A DNA stretch of 64,000 nucleotides from Phoronis australis (GCA_002633005.1 NMRA01000085.1:62001-126000), one strand, 5' to 3'. Positions 49,701 through 63,480 are shown, counted from the first letter of the stretch. Numbers and translations are program-made. The notes: generated by a model from the letters alone, not told the origin.

Positions 49701-52700
49701 ATATTCGGTAGGTTGGTAATAAAAGTAGTCCACTTTTCCATACCATTATAGGGTGAGGACAAGCTGAGAAACGTGAACTGTGTTTAGTAGACCCCTATGC
49801 AATAACCATGCACTTCTGGCGAGAATTCGTTGGTTATGGAATGGAAACAGTGAATCTTAGACAACAATTCACAAATTTTAGCCCACAATTCTACATTTCA
49901 ACCTCGCCAACCAATCACAGATAGCCAACCAATCACAGATAGACGACCAATCACAGATAACCAACCAATCACAGACTGATATGACCATTATTTTGAAAAG
50001 TTGCCTACTGAGGTCTTGAACATACTCAGGAAGCACTTGCATACTTGTATTCTTCAGGTATAGCTTAGTTGTACTACTCAGTAAATTTTGAAGTCCTCTG
50101 TGAATGTGTTAGCGGTGGTTAAATTTTGTTTCACTGAATAAAAATACTACAAAACATGTTATTTCAATGGCGAAACTTGGCTATGTTGCAAAATATGTAG
50201 GCCCTAATATGTATAATATGAAATTAGGAAGTTCATGACAATCCACTATCTAGTTATGAATTTACTGAGGTAATAAACTTTCTCCTTCCGTTGAGGTTCA
50301 ACTTTTTACTTAGAACACTGTTATTAAACGCCTCTCATTCTTATTCAGATTGGAAATGATTCTAGGTTTGAGAACAACTTCCAGGTCACTCTGCTTCAGA
50401 TCAGTTCCTTTTATGCTGCTTATTATAAAGGTATAAAGGTCAGTTTCAGTGGTCTGCTGCAGAGTTCCAGGCAATTTATTTCGATTCAAACAAAGGGTGA
50501 GGCATTGGTTTGGAAGGGCAAATATGTCCCTGAAGAAAGTTGATTTTTTAATATGACAGTTAGATTTGTAACTTTGTAGTACTTTGTGTGTTCTGAATCA
50601 GTATTCAGTGGCATAGCATGTCCTGAATTACAACACTTTTAGAGGCCTAGGAAGAACGGGGCTGTGAAGGATTTTTCTCCACAACCATTCATTTGAAATA
50701 GAGTTCATTATTGACCTTTGAAAAAGTCATCAAAAGTTGACCAATATATTCCACCTTGGGTAGGTAAATGGAAACTTGTCTTGATGTACTGTTTTTCTAA
50801 ACAAGAAGAAAGCAAGACATTATTCGTTGTTGACAGAGCTGGCAATAACTCCGTTGCCTCTGTCGAAGTTACAGAGTCCAGATTAAAAGCTGTGTTCACA
50901 TTGCAAGTTGTCCCTGGGCAAATTAACCCATGGAAACTTGTTCCCGTGCCATCTTGATCGCAGATAAATATAAAATCGCTCGTACATTGTTTCAAGAACT
51001 AGTGCTAATAGTTGGAAGGAAATTGGTCCGGGCAGGTGTAAGAGAAAGGTGTGCATTTTGAGGGAAAATATTCAGTCATGAAAATTTTGTAAAAATTCCC
51101 ATATACGTACCTTGCTTCATTTTTGATGAAATGATGTGTGTTTTACAGAATGAACTGTGTGGACTGATGATATTGAAGTAATATTTGCACATTCCCTAAA
51201 AACGACTTGACATTTACTTTGGCAATGGTGATAATAAATATTGCATGAGTTTATAGGCTGGTTGAAAATCTGCACTAAATGTCTGATTTAACGTTAATGG
51301 AATGGCTATGACTGCTGAACTGGAACTCCGTAATCGTACAGGTGATATGTGGGTAAAAGTAGGGTACAATCCACTCTTTGTCTACTTCTATCGTCATCTT
51401 AGCCACCATTTTTTGGTCTCATCCATGTGACACCATTTTTCTACATCGTTATTTTAGTAAGTTAAATGATACACGCACTCATTTGGAGACGTTCCCCAGG
51501 CAAAATTTGAAAAACTAGATGTAATTGGGTGCAGTTTGGTGCATTATACAAGATTACTCATCATAGACAAGACCCTAACCCTAGCATCAGGTAGTGGAAG
51601 TATCTGGGTAAAGGATACTTCGCAAGACAAATTGGCAATGAAGTGTCCGGCATAGTGTGATCTCTGTTGAGACACAGTTGTAAACGCTCTTGAATACAAA
51701 AAGCAGTGTTAAAATTCAATTATCCACGATGTGATGAACGTAAAACAAAAATGTATGAACTTTTTAGATGTAGTAAACTAATTGGTATAACGAAACATCC
51801 GTTCATATCGGCTTGCTAAACATAAATCAGTGATAGTGGATTGGCGTTGGCCGACGTAGCAGACCATGTATAATCCAGTCCATGCAGACGAATCTGAGAC
51901 CGGTTTCCATTCAATATCGTCATTTTGGCGCAGGGCTATGGTTGATTTGTATTTAACGGGGGCACAAGAGCCCATTGTAAAATTATTATTTTTCTTGTTC
52001 GATCCACAAAAAGCGAAAGGTGCTGTGTGCTTGTGCTTATTCATTATTACTAGCGATGATTTTTACTAGCGATGATTTTTACTAGCGATGATTTTTACTA
52101 GCGATGATATTTACTGGCGATTATTTTTACCAGCGATTTTTGCTTGGCGGTGAAGTTTCCCCGTCACGGTTAGGTGTGAGTATGATTTACGAGTGGCGGG
52201 GCCAAAAAGGAGCATGGCGGGTCGCCCAGAAGTTTACACGCAGGGGAAACCCTGCAGATTGTATGTCATAAAAGGGTAAAATTTTGTTAAATTTCTCATC
52301 AAAAATAAAGTTCTATTAAGATTTTTTCTTTGTTTTTCATAAAAATTATGCTAAACATATTTGTCACTAGAAAATTTTAAAATTTTAAAACTTTTTCTAC
52401 AATGCAGTAAGTCAAAAAACGTTTTTATAATTGCCAAGCAATTTTACGTGAATTGAAGAATTTTTACTGTATTACTTTGGCTTAAGGTGAACTGAGGACC
52501 TTCCTAGAAAAGGGTGAATTTTACCAGTGAAGTTTCGTATGAATCCTCACATTTCAACAGAAATAAAAATATAGAAACACAAAGTGTAGAAGTAGTAAGG
52601 AAAATATAGAATGTATTGAAGTCTGTTCTTCATTCATGTTGACCCATAATCCATGCTGACTCGTTATCCGTGCTGACTCGTTATCCATGCTGACTCGTTA

Positions 52701-52817
52701 TCCATGTTGACTCATTTTCCATGTTGTCTTTGCAGCTTTCCCCTCCTGTAACCCCAGTCCGTGCATGAACGGCGGAAATTGTACACGACACGTCGACAGT
52801 GGGGACATGAGCTGCAG
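43741..52817 (+). CDS. EGF-domain secreted or membrane protein, first two exons (continues right)
   Basis: Exon 1 (coding 43741-43807) starts ATGATG with A at -3 and encodes a signal peptide: MMGWCSR, a hydrophobic core ILTVLWLFLL, then TQSLNG. A GTTTGT donor follows in phase 1. Exon 2 (52736-52817), 8.9 kb away, completes the codon (GCT, Ala) and encodes FPSCNPSPCMNGGNC and onward to MSC. Cysteines spaced 4, 5 and 10 residues apart are Cys1-Cys4 of an EGF-like domain, and Cys5-Cys6 should be in the next exon. The GTACGT donor is good. No later exon was recognised up to 64000, so the gene probably extends beyond the window. One EGF domain is too little to choose among Notch-ligand, fibropellin-like and other EGF families. 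Linking the exons rests on matching phase and on the usual order of signal peptide then EGF. Confidence 0.65.
45229..45280. repeat. 25-27 bp tandem duplication
   Basis: Two adjacent units built on ACCTAGCTGCAACATA(T/C)TG followed by AAAC. Confidence 0.75.
49907..49974. repeat. 18-bp tandem repeat carrying CCAAT motifs
   Basis: Nearly four units of CCAACCAATCACAGATAG at 49907-49924, 49925-49942, 49943-49960 and 49961-49974. Each unit has the sequence CCAAT, the NF-Y core. It lies in the first intron of the EGF gene. Confidence 0.85.
52049..52141. repeat. 16-bp tandem repeat
   Basis: About six units of ACTAGCGATGATTTTT. The first three are identical and the later ones drift (ACTGGCGATTATTTTT, ACCAGCG). 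Confidence 0.85.
52635..52735. repeat. 17-bp tandem repeat ending at a splice acceptor
   Basis: Six units of CATGCTGACTCGTTATC-type sequence run without a break into the TTTGCAG acceptor of the EGF exon at 52736. The last unit (CATGTTGTCTTTGCAG) supplies the 3' splice site. Confidence 0.8.
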
Positions 52818-55082
52818 GTACGTAGGTGTTAATGAACTAATAGCACTAGTTTATAGTGCCGGTTACACTACCGTACAAAAGTTGACGAAAGATCAGCTGA
52901 CATGGAACGAGTTGTTCCAGCACAAGTATGTGTGTAAACGGGACTGAACTGGAGCAAATTGACACCGCGGTGACAACTTTTGCCTCCCGTTTGTGAGGTA
53001 GAGCAATTTGCACTAGAACATCTTGCTCCGTGTCAATTGTGTGTCTAAACGCGAAACCTAGGAGCAAGGCGGAAAAGATCATCTCCACTGCGCTTGTGTA
53101 ATGACCCAAGTTCTCTGTCTCTTCAGCTCCCGTCATTTGTAAACCTGCGCATGTGTGATCCACTCTCCAGCCTGCAATTTCCGTCTTGCCACATTTAGTG
53201 AGTTGTGTGTGTAAACGGACGGTTGACACCAATCAATTTGCTCCGTGTCAGTTGCGCCAGGCCTTAAGTTGATGTCTAAACGGAACTTTGGTGGACCGAA
53301 ATAAGTCTGGATATTGCCTGTGTTTTTGTTCTGCAAGGTTTTCCTTCCCTTTTGTTAATGCCCACATTTTTTTCAAAAAAAAAATGACTTTTGGTAGGTG
53401 TGGTACTGAACTCGGACATCATGAGGCGTTATTTTGTTGCTGCTGCAGGGCTGCTGCATGTCGTTTTAACTGGAAATGGGAAAATAAAATAACATTAACA
53501 TGTCCTGAAGTAGTGAAACGTTTCCGTAACATTTCTTCTTTGATATCTGCTCATCAGGAATGAATGTTGGAACAATGGCCAAGTGGAAATTATATGTTGA
53601 ATTGTCTACCTCAGAATTTTGATTCCATTAAGAAATGTTACCAAATTTGTTGTTTTTTATGCTTTGTTGCCCAGTGGTTAGTTCTCGTCTGTCAGACTGT
53701 TCTCTATGTATGTGACTCTTTAACCCCACTTGGAGGCGTGCTTGGCCGAGACTATGAAAAAATCGAGGTGATTGTTTGCTCGCAAGTTGTGCTAGCATCA
53801 GAGCTCTGTCCTGTTGTGAGACGTAACTTTCTGGCGAGTGATAGGTAGTGGGATCACGGACTTTGCTTGTAATGCATGACGATAGCTTCCTTAGACTTGT
53901 GTGCGATCTTGCTAAACTATTAAGAAACGATGGGGGATGCATACCTAGACAGAGTATGCTGTCTTTGGTCCAGCTTCATGCGTGACCATGCTGAGATTCT
54001 ATTAAAGCCTTGTGGAGTTCAGTAACCCTAGGACCTCGCTAAAAAGCAAGACTTCGCGATATTACATGAGATCTTGCTGTATATTTTAAATGAGAACATG
54101 ATTTTGGCTAGATTTTAGTGAGGGTCCTATCATTGGCCATAGCATTCCTGAACTCTACCCTGGTCTATCCCTACATGGCATGTTAAGCAGGTTCTTCTGC
54201 TTGACACTGGAGATAGATTCTTTTATTCTCTTCTAAGTCCTTGATGTCTTCAGTCTTCACAATAAGCTCTGTCTCTTTCTCCATTGTGACTCAGAGAGAG
54301 CCTCACAATGTGCCTGGTGGCCATCATTGTTTGCTGTTTGTGTGGACAGCTGTTAACCAAGTTAACTATTTTGTGACCACACTGTATTCAGTTGTGCATG
54401 ACAGCAACAACCAGTTTGCAAACAGTTTAACTAATTCATTGTTCTGGGACTCATTATGACTGGTACCTCAGTGTGTAGGCATGATCAAAACACTGCTTTG
54501 TTATCCAGGTTAATGGTTTTATCCATATCTGCATGTCCCTTGAGCCTGTGTTCACAGAAGTGTTCTCCCATAAGTGAAAGCATATTTAACATGTATTTCA
54601 CAGAAAACAGGCTACCTATGCCAAATTCATACCAGATTGTGACCATGCGTAAGAACCAGTTGTCTTTTAATTTTCCAAAGTAATTTGGTTTTCAGCTTAC
54701 AGAACAGCCATTTCACAGAACTAAGTGTGTTAAGAAAGAGTTCTTACTAAAATGAACGCTTCAAATTCTTGTCATCAAGTTTTGTTGAGAAATTATTTTT
54801 TCTGGTCGCGCTTTTCAGTTTAATTTCGGATTATGATATTTAAAGTGTCATTATTTTATTTTAAATATTATATTTTAAGGGTATATTCACCCCAATTTGA
54901 TGAATTTCCAATTCTTTTATCTGTAGAATTAGACGAAATCTTAAGATGCTTGTCAGTACTATAAACCAAGTGTTGACTTAATATTGAGTGCATTCGTATT
55001 TCCTCCTGACTGGATTACAAGTTATCAAGGATTAGAGCAGCAGTGATTTGCTGTTTTCTCACGATGATACAGAATGGTAATC

Positions 55083-56568
55083 ATCATCTAGGGGATCATT
55101 GAGACATTTAAAGGATTACCCATGTTTAATGTTTTCGGTCAAATTCCGTTGTGATAGCATTTCTGTATCTTGTTGAGTTTTGACTCTGTTGGGAATACTT
55201 CACTCTTAGTCAACTTTGTAACTATGATGTTAGTTTTTTGTATTGTGCTTAACATGTAAATTGCTGTAATTGTTTTTGTGTGCGTAAGGCCTTGATTGAC
55301 CACCAAGTGCTAAACTTGAATTGAAAATTGACATTTAGATGGATTTCTTCCAAAAATGCTCAACGTCATCTATCATTGTGAAGTCATTAATCCTTAAATG
55401 TATTATTGCCTGTGGCAGCAAGTTCTCATCCATTTCATTATTGTCTACTGTATACTTACCCATTAAATGATTGTCTATGCACCAAACTTCTAGTAAACTA
55501 AATAACGAGATACTGCTGATGAAACATCAGTCAAGCCTGTTATCAATAGCTGTTGCTCTCTTGATTCTATAAGATTATGGATATCCTATATGAAATATGT
55601 GAAGTTTGGTACTGTGTAGGGTCAAGTGACATCTTGGTGCTGCTGTGGTTACCATGGTGATTAAGTCCGCTCTGTGTACATTTTCTCTCAAGCTTTCTTG
55701 AAAGGGATGATGAGATTTCTAGTCACAGTGATTCTTTGTTTTTCTAAATACTGGGACACTCCAAGTTCAGAGTCCTGGCTGCTCATAAGTTGTGTTGGAT
55801 TTTACCATAATTCACGGCCAACAATATTCTGTGGTTGTAAAGAGTAGATAACACTTAGAGATTTAAAACCTTGAAACAGAATTATTCTTGGGCATGAATT
55901 TTATTCATTGAAATGTTGATCTCATTCAGCCTTGTTCCATCTTTTCTAATGCCTGTTGGACTTTGGATACTGCGGTGAAATTTCAACAAATTTCGGACAA
56001 ACAATTATTAAAATTGCCATTTTCTGATTATCAAGGGCTTCTAAGAATGTCTTGAAAGCCCATAAGTTTTCAAAACATTGTCTAGTAGTTGCTATGGTAC
56101 AGAACATGAACTCATGTAAGCATTAATTTGGCACTACTTATTATTCATGAAAAATATGAGAAAATATTTCAGTCTTCAGCCAAATTTCATGCAAATTTGG
56201 TGAGGTTTACTGTACATTTGCTGTCTTAAAATGAAGACTCACCGTCTGTATTTCAACATTCTTACCAAACCAACGGTGCAGAGGGGATAGCAATCTTCCC
56301 GGTTACCAGTTGGAAAGTAGTTTCACGCTAGAAACAGGAACCGCTGAAAATGTCGGAACATTTTGTGCCTGGTAGACTCGACTTTTTTAAGACGCAAGAT
56401 AGATCTTTTGAGATAAATGTCAAATTTCCATTTTTAAATTTTCTCAGGAGGAATCTTTAAAGTAATATGTTTACTTTTGTAACTGAAATTCATTGGTCTT
56501 ATTTCTTTGAAGAGTTAGACTTTGCATTTGATACTTTTACGAAGAGATGTTTAAGGATGATTTATCGT
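55083..56568. repeat. Duplicated segment, first copy
   Basis: About 1.49 kb, almost identical to 56570-58066. It starts ATCATCTAGGGG and ends TTTATCGT directly before a single N at 56569. Confidence 0.92.
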
Positions 56569-56569
56569 N

Positions 56570-58066
56570 ATCATCTAGGGGATCATTGAGACATTTAAAG
56601 GATTACCCATGTTTAATGTTTTCGGTCAAATTCCGTTGTGATAGCATTTCTGTATCTTGTTGAGTTTTGACTCTGTTGGGAATACTTCACTCTTAGTCAA
56701 CTTTGTAACTATGATGTTAGTTTTTTGTATTGTGCTTAACATGTAAATTGCTGTAATTGTTTTTGTGTGCGTAAGGCCTTGATTGACCACCAAGTGCTAA
56801 ACTTGAATTGAAAATTGACATTTAGATGGATTTCTTCCAAAAATGCTCAACGTCATCTATCATTGTGAAGTCATTAATCCTTAAATGTATTATTGCCTGT
56901 GGCAGCAAGTTCTCATCCATTTCATTATTGTCTACTGTATACTTACCCATTAAATGATTGTCTATGCACCAAACTTCTAGTAAACTAAATAACGAGATAC
57001 TGCTGATGAAACATCAGTCAAGCCTGTTATCAATAGCTGTTGCTCTCTTGATTCTATAAGATTATGGATATCCTATATGAAATATGTGAAGTTTGGTACT
57101 GTGTAGGGTCAAGTGACATCTTGGTGCTGCTGTGGTTACCATGGTGATTAAGTCCGCTCTGTGTACATTTTCTCTCAAGCTTTCTTGAAAGGGATGATGA
57201 GATTTCTAGTCACAGTGATTCTTTGTTTTTCTAAATACTGGGGCACTCCAAGTTCAGAGTCCTGGCTGCTCATAAGTTGTGTTGGATTTTACCATAATTC
57301 ACGGCCAACAATATTCTGTGGTTGTAAAGAGTAGATAACTCTTACAGATTTAAAACCTTGAAACAGAATTATTCCTGGCCATGAATTTTATTCATTGAAA
57401 TGTTGATCTCATTCAGCCTTGTTCCATCTTTTCTAATGCCTGTTGGACTTTGGATACTGCGGTGAAATTTCAACAAAAAATTACTAAAATTGCCATTTTC
57501 TGATTATCAAGGGCTTCTAAGAATGTCTTGAAAGCCCATAAGTTTTCAAAACATTGTCTAGTAGTTGCTATGTTACAGAACATGAACTCATGTAAGCATT
57601 AATTCGGCACTACGTATTATTCATGAAAAATATGAGAAAATATTTCAGTTTTCAGCCAAATTTCATGCAAATTTCATGTAAATTTCATGCTAATTTGGTT
57701 AGGTTTACTGTACATTTGCTGTCTTAAAATGAAGACTCACCGTCTGTATTTCAACACTCTTACCTAACCGACGGCGCAGAGGAGATAGCAATCTTCCTGG
57801 TTACCAGTTGGAAAGTAGCTTCACGCTAAAAACAGGAACTGCTGAAAATGTCGGAACATTTTGTGCCTGGTAGACTCGACTTTTTTAAGACGCAAGATAG
57901 ATCTTTTGAGATAAATGTCAAATTTCCATTTTTAAATTTTCTCAGGAGGAATCTTTAAAATAATATGTTTACTTTTGTAACTGAAATTCATGGGTCTTAC
58001 TTCTTTGAAGAGTTAGTCATTGCATTTGATATTCTTACGAAGTGATGTTTAAGGATGATTTATCGT
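56570..58066. repeat. Duplicated segment, second copy
   Basis: Second copy of 55083-56568, separated from it by one N. It differs by scattered substitutions and small indels, including an extra set of ATTTCATG-type units near 57660-57700. An unmerged overlap or second haplotype is likely. Confidence 0.92.
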
Positions 58067-58504
58067 CTGAAACCTTCATTTTGGTTTTTATTTTCTATGA
58101 AAATTTGGGTGCATTTAGCCAAGGCTCATATTACAAAATGGTCATATTTGGTTCACTGCCTGGGATACAAAATCTCAAGATTGCGCATAACTTACAGCTT
58201 TGGCAAACCCTCTCCTCTCCTTCCAAAAATGCTGGTTTCGCTCTTGCTGTACATGTCGCGTCCACAATTATTCCCAGTGCATTTGAAAAACTAAATTTGG
58301 TCGTTGTTGAGGAAGAATGCTCATATCTTTGCCAAGGACAATGCACTGCGGTTGACGAGTTGAGAGAAAGAAGCTGCTATATCGTAGTCAGCGATCTGAA
58401 ACTTTGTTTTTCCAACTTGAATCTATGATTGACTTTGCTGCCTGTTGTTTTGTGGGACAGCCACAGATGCAGCTGTTTGTTATCACATTATGATCCTCAC
58501 TAGT

Positions 58505-58922
58505 NNNNNNNNNNNNNNNNNNNNNNNNNNNNNNNNNNNNNNNNNNNNNNNNNNNNNNNNNNNNNNNNNNNNNNNNNNNNNNNNNNNNNNNNNNNNNNNN
58601 NNNNNNNNNNNNNNNNNNNNNNNNNNNNNNNNNNNNNNNNNNNNNNNNNNNNNNNNNNNNNNNNNNNNNNNNNNNNNNNNNNNNNNNNNNNNNNNNNNNN
58701 NNNNNNNNNNNNNNNNNNNNNNNNNNNNNNNNNNNNNNNNNNNNNNNNNNNNNNNNNNNNNNNNNNNNNNNNNNNNNNNNNNNNNNNNNNNNNNNNNNNN
58801 NNNNNNNNNNNNNNNNNNNNNNNNNNNNNNNNNNNNNNNNNNNNNNNNNNNNNNNNNNNNNNNNNNNNNNNNNNNNNNNNNNNNNNNNNNNNNNNNNNNN
58901 NNNNNNNNNNNNNNNNNNNNNN
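58505..58922. other. Assembly gap of 418 N
   Basis: Continuous run of N. Open frames reported across it have no meaning. Confidence 0.99.
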
Positions 58923-60934
58923 AGTCGAGAGGACCTATTTTTTCGCTGTCACATCAAATGTATATATTTATTAAACACATTACTGGCTTTTTCGTTCGTT
59001 ACAAAACCTGAGGGGCTTTTTCTCCGGTTATTTGTGATGTGATATAAAATGATGCCTGTGGGAGTCCGTGACCAGCTATGTTAACATGTGATTGGTTAAC
59101 TTTGAGACGTTACAATTTACAAGAAACCTTTCATCATGGCAATCAGATTAACTCCTTGAAGTTAAAGGGTTTCAGGAAAACGTTGGGAGGCATCTCCGTA
59201 ATATTGTCTAATAAACTACGGTAGCTTGATCTCAATAATAGCATTTAACAATTAGCAAAGAGAAAATTTATGGAGCCCTGTTTTTGCAAAAGCATCTCTA
59301 GTGTTGCTGACCTGCAGTACAGGTACGAAGGCACACACATGTCATGAGTTACATATGGTTTATACAATCTGAATACAGGCTAATATCAGCTTGTTGGTAG
59401 GTCATAGAGAAAATCCACTCCAAGCTTTATCCTCTAATTAGGTCTCCTCCTTTGTTGGTTGACAGATTTCTTCAGCACTAGCTCTAATTGGGTCTTTACA
59501 ATTGTTGGGAACTTGTGAAATGAGGCCCTGGTAAGGGAAGGTAGAGAGAGGTGGTAATTGTTAGAGCCTTTGAGTGGAGCTATGTTGGGGTGGGCTGGTC
59601 TACCCGCTGTTAATCTGATGGAGACCAGGTTAGGGGTGAATAGTTGTCTTGTCCTCATCATGGGAATTAGAAAAATTGGTTGCACTGGACAAGTGGATGT
59701 ACTGATGGCTGGCTGTTGTGCTGTCAAATTATTGCCCAGCTGGACTGTTGATATTTGTTGTCATGGCAACTGTGCACTGAGTGGTGGTTCTAAAAAATCT
59801 TAGTTCAAGATAACTTCAATTTTTTCACATTTTTATTTTGAGAGAAAACATTTTTGTTGTCAAAGCACTTCAGTAATTTTGGAGTTTATTGCTTTACGTT
59901 TCTTAGTGTCTTTTAACATTTCGGAATTATGAACAATATGACCCCATATCAGTACTCAAGTACTGTCACGATTTACCTATGCTCAATTACTGGTGCAAAT
60001 TAGTACAAGAAATTTATTTTTTATTTATTAATGTAATATTTACTATGAGGGTAACCCCATCAGTTCATACTGCTTTCCATGTGGGCCCTCAGTGAAAACA
60101 AACAGATAGTAAGACAAAAACAGAATTACAAAACTTAAATAATAAGCAAAGAATAAGAAATTAACACGGGAAGACAAGACAATTAACTAAAATATAAATA
60201 TAAATAATTAAAAACAGACAATAAATTATTAATAAAAGTAAGACATCATATAAATATACACGCATGTATACACATTCATTCTTACACACTACATGAAGTT
60301 AAATATATTTCTTAATACCAGTTAAATGCCAATAGCAAAGGTATTGGTTTCCTTTTCTATCCTGAAGTACGGTATATTAAAAAACTTAACATCTTTGACA
60401 TCTTGTGCTATGGTATTTGTGAAGTGTCATGGTGTCACTGTGGTTATCATTTCCCCCTTTTGGTGCCCAGGTACTTGTCATTCCTGAGGATGACTGTGTT
60501 CTCCGTGCAATTAATTACTTGTACCAGTCAACAGTCATGGATTAACCCTGGCAGAATTACTTGCATGACACATCCTTGACTGAGGGAGAATTTCATCTTT
60601 GCCACTGCTGTCGTTTTTCAAAAGCATTGCGGAACAGTTATTCTCTAGTAAACGGCCAATGACTTCAGAGATAACTTGGTTTCGTGTAAGCAGTATAAAA
60701 CAAAATAATACTTGCCACTAAGCTTCCCCGAATAGAGAAGTGTAGATCCTCTGCGACATGTTTGGGGTGCAAGTACGACTATGCTGAAGTGAAATCTCTA
60801 TATTCCGATTCTTTACTCACTTTTGAGGAAAGATCCTTGTGCTTTCTAACTGAAGAATTTTTAGTTGAAGGGTCCAACCCTTCTCTTCAACGGTAATGCC
60901 TCAAGTAGTCGAAATTAATGTTTTGCAGTAGTGA

Positions 60935-60949
60935 NGGGGGGGGGGGGGG
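60935..60949. repeat. Poly-G run with one N
   Basis: An N followed by about 14 G. Such a tract is prone to sequencing error and could form a G-quadruplex. Confidence 0.8.
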
Positions 60950-63480
60950 ATTTTGGGTCTGATAGGGGAGTTTTTAAATATTTTTCATTGAAACATGGTA
61001 TCGATATTCGTCCCCAAAACTGAGGCATCGAGAGGTCTGGCATACGAAACGCTAAAATATAATTCAGGTTACACATTTCTGACCCGACAGTCGTCCCACA
61101 TTGCATTTGAAAACGGAAGCAGCAACGCTAATTTCAGGGAAGATTTCCAGTTGATGAAATCCCTGAACTGAAATTACCACGATTTCCAAACCACTCTCTT
61201 AGCTCCTGGAGACTTGTTTGTTACCTCTCTTTAAGCTGGATTCTCAGGTTTGATTGCAGTTTTACTGACTGGTTCTAAAACGTTTCTTTAACACTGGCAA
61301 ATTTGAAGTTATGGTTTCTATTACTTGTAAAGAACTCTCATTTGGTCGTGTCTGTGGTAATCAGTCATTGCAGAAAGTTGACTCTTTACAGTCGGTCACT
61401 ATGTATCTGATATGCCGTTTTCTGCACCTTGTCTGCCACTTCAGAGTTTTTTGAAAGCCGGGAAATATGTTAGTTGAAAAGCAGTTACTGTGTTTAGAGG
61501 TTGCTCTTCATTTCATCTTTACCTCTGTGAGAGTTATGCGTTATAACCTGTATTCAATAGAAGTTCATGTGTATGAAGTTCTGAACTGTAATTGTGTTAG
61601 TTTTGCTTTCTTTGCTGTGTTTATGATTTAGTTCCACACTAATTCAATTTAGTTTCCCATCTGACATCACACCAGTTCTAAATTTACAGATCCTAGGATC
61701 GGATTTCATGTGCATTTCTTGTGTGTCAAGTATGCATTAAGTTCAGATTAAGAAATCTTGCCCTACTGTTTGTACAAGGACACAAAGACCAATGGACAAA
61801 GACCCTCAATTGACAAAACATTGGAAAGTTATTTGAACAAATTACCATTCTATTCACACTATTAATATCCCACTAATATCAGAGTGGACTCCTGTCCATT
61901 CTAACCTCATATAGGTGTGTAAAAACCACATTGAAAACTATACCTCAGATTATTGTTATGTTTTTGTTAAACAAGCTTGATGTTTTTGCAGTTTGTCAGA
62001 AATGTTTATTAAGAAAATACCCAGGCACCGTTGGCCTGTTTGTAATAGTTTTATTTAATCCCACCTTGCTTGAACACTGTTGGACTTGATCCATATACAT
62101 TGGATTTCTGGTTTCTGGAGTCACATATCTCAGGATAGAAAGTGATTTTCAGGACATTAAGATTGCCCCAAGCATAAATAAATGGTCTTAACTCACAAGC
62201 AGCATTACTTTTTTGATCACATAACAGTAGATGCTAAAGTTGCCATTTTTCAAGTTTTCAAAAGCTGAATACCTTGGTACATATAGTGGAAACTTTACAA
62301 GAAGTCATTTTATGACGTCTGCACTGTGCAAACCAAGGTTAATAAGAGACTTAAATTGTCCTTGTCTTCAATTTGTTGAGAAATTAGAGAACATAAAATT
62401 TCGCTAGTCCTCCATTTTGTAGGATAAACAGATGGAAAATTGTAGTGGATTATTATAATTTGCAACTTGAATTTGTTTTAGAAAAGATAAACCCTCTGCT
62501 TCTCTGGCCGCTGTGAGTCCGTTATAACCTCAGCAACACCGAGTATCAAAGATTAGACAAAATGCTGATAAATTTGCTTTTAGTTCAAACCAAGGATTTC
62601 TGATAAAGTGTCTTCCATAGGTCGAGGTTGACACAGAAACGCACCTTGGGAAATAGTTTCGGCATCATTCATGTGGTATGTGGCGGTATCCCCGTGAGAA
62701 GAACAAAAGGTGGTCCTTGCAAGTCTTAGGGTTGGTCATTTTGGATGAGAATTCCAGGAAGTGGAATTTTAATGATAACCCAAATGCCATGTTCAGATAA
62801 CCTTGAAAACCTTTCAAGGTCAGATACCCAATCTATAATTAAATATTTTGTGAGATGTTTGAGTGGCATTGATTTCAATTTCAGTCCTGTTTTCATGGTG
62901 TCAGATGGTAGCTCAACTACAGTAGTACATTGATATTTGCTGCCTTGTTATAAGCATGAAGTGTTGAGCTCAAGCATGGTCATAATTCAAGGAATGTCCG
63001 CAGTTCCCTAATGAGCCTTCCAGCCAGAATTATGTAGAATTTTAAGGATTTTATTCACCGTGTTCAATTGCGAAGAGATTTGTGCCATTTTGCCGATGTA
63101 ATCCCATAAAACAGTGCCGCGACTCATTAGTTTTCTGTCTCCTTAGATTCCAAAAATTACCAGTCTCCTCCCCAGTTTCAGTGTGAATGGGACAGGAATG
63201 TCGATCCATTTTGACCATGAGACATAACAGTTTTATGTCCGACATGAAATGTCATTTGTAACATGGCATCTGAGTTTATTGGTTTTTGTTCAGATGTTGA
63301 ACTTGATTGAGATTCAGGTGAAGTGGCTAGATGTCAGTTTGGTGAAATGTGCATAGTTTATGATCTGTCATTGTTCTCCACACCAACCTCTTGTTGCATC
63401 TTGATTATTCACGTGCACAGTGGTTGGAAGGGTTGTTCCTAGGCAACGGATACCGTCATGACAAACGCTAGCGTTTTTCT

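Larger units (their letters stand above)
43808..52735. other. First intron of the EGF gene (8.9 kb)
   Basis: No convincing exon inside. It holds tandem repeats at 45229-45280, 49907-49974, 52049-52141 and 52635-52735, and a repeat fragment at 44720-44742 shared in inverted orientation with 4497-4519. Long first introns often carry regulatory DNA, but nothing specific was recognised. Confidence 0.5.

Noticed and set aside
53628-53942. 104-codon minus-strand frame, and an A-box-like GCCCAGTGGTTAG on the plus strand near 53670
   Set aside because: The frame lacks support. The A-box-like word could be a degraded SINE, but no B box at the expected spacing was found.
58445-59011. 188-codon frame spanning 58445-59011
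   Set aside because: Most of it is the 418-N gap, so the frame is meaningless.
59434-59803. Overlapping frames of 81-97 codons on both strands
   Set aside because: No start context, splice sites or motifs, and overlap on opposite strands is expected of non-coding sequence.
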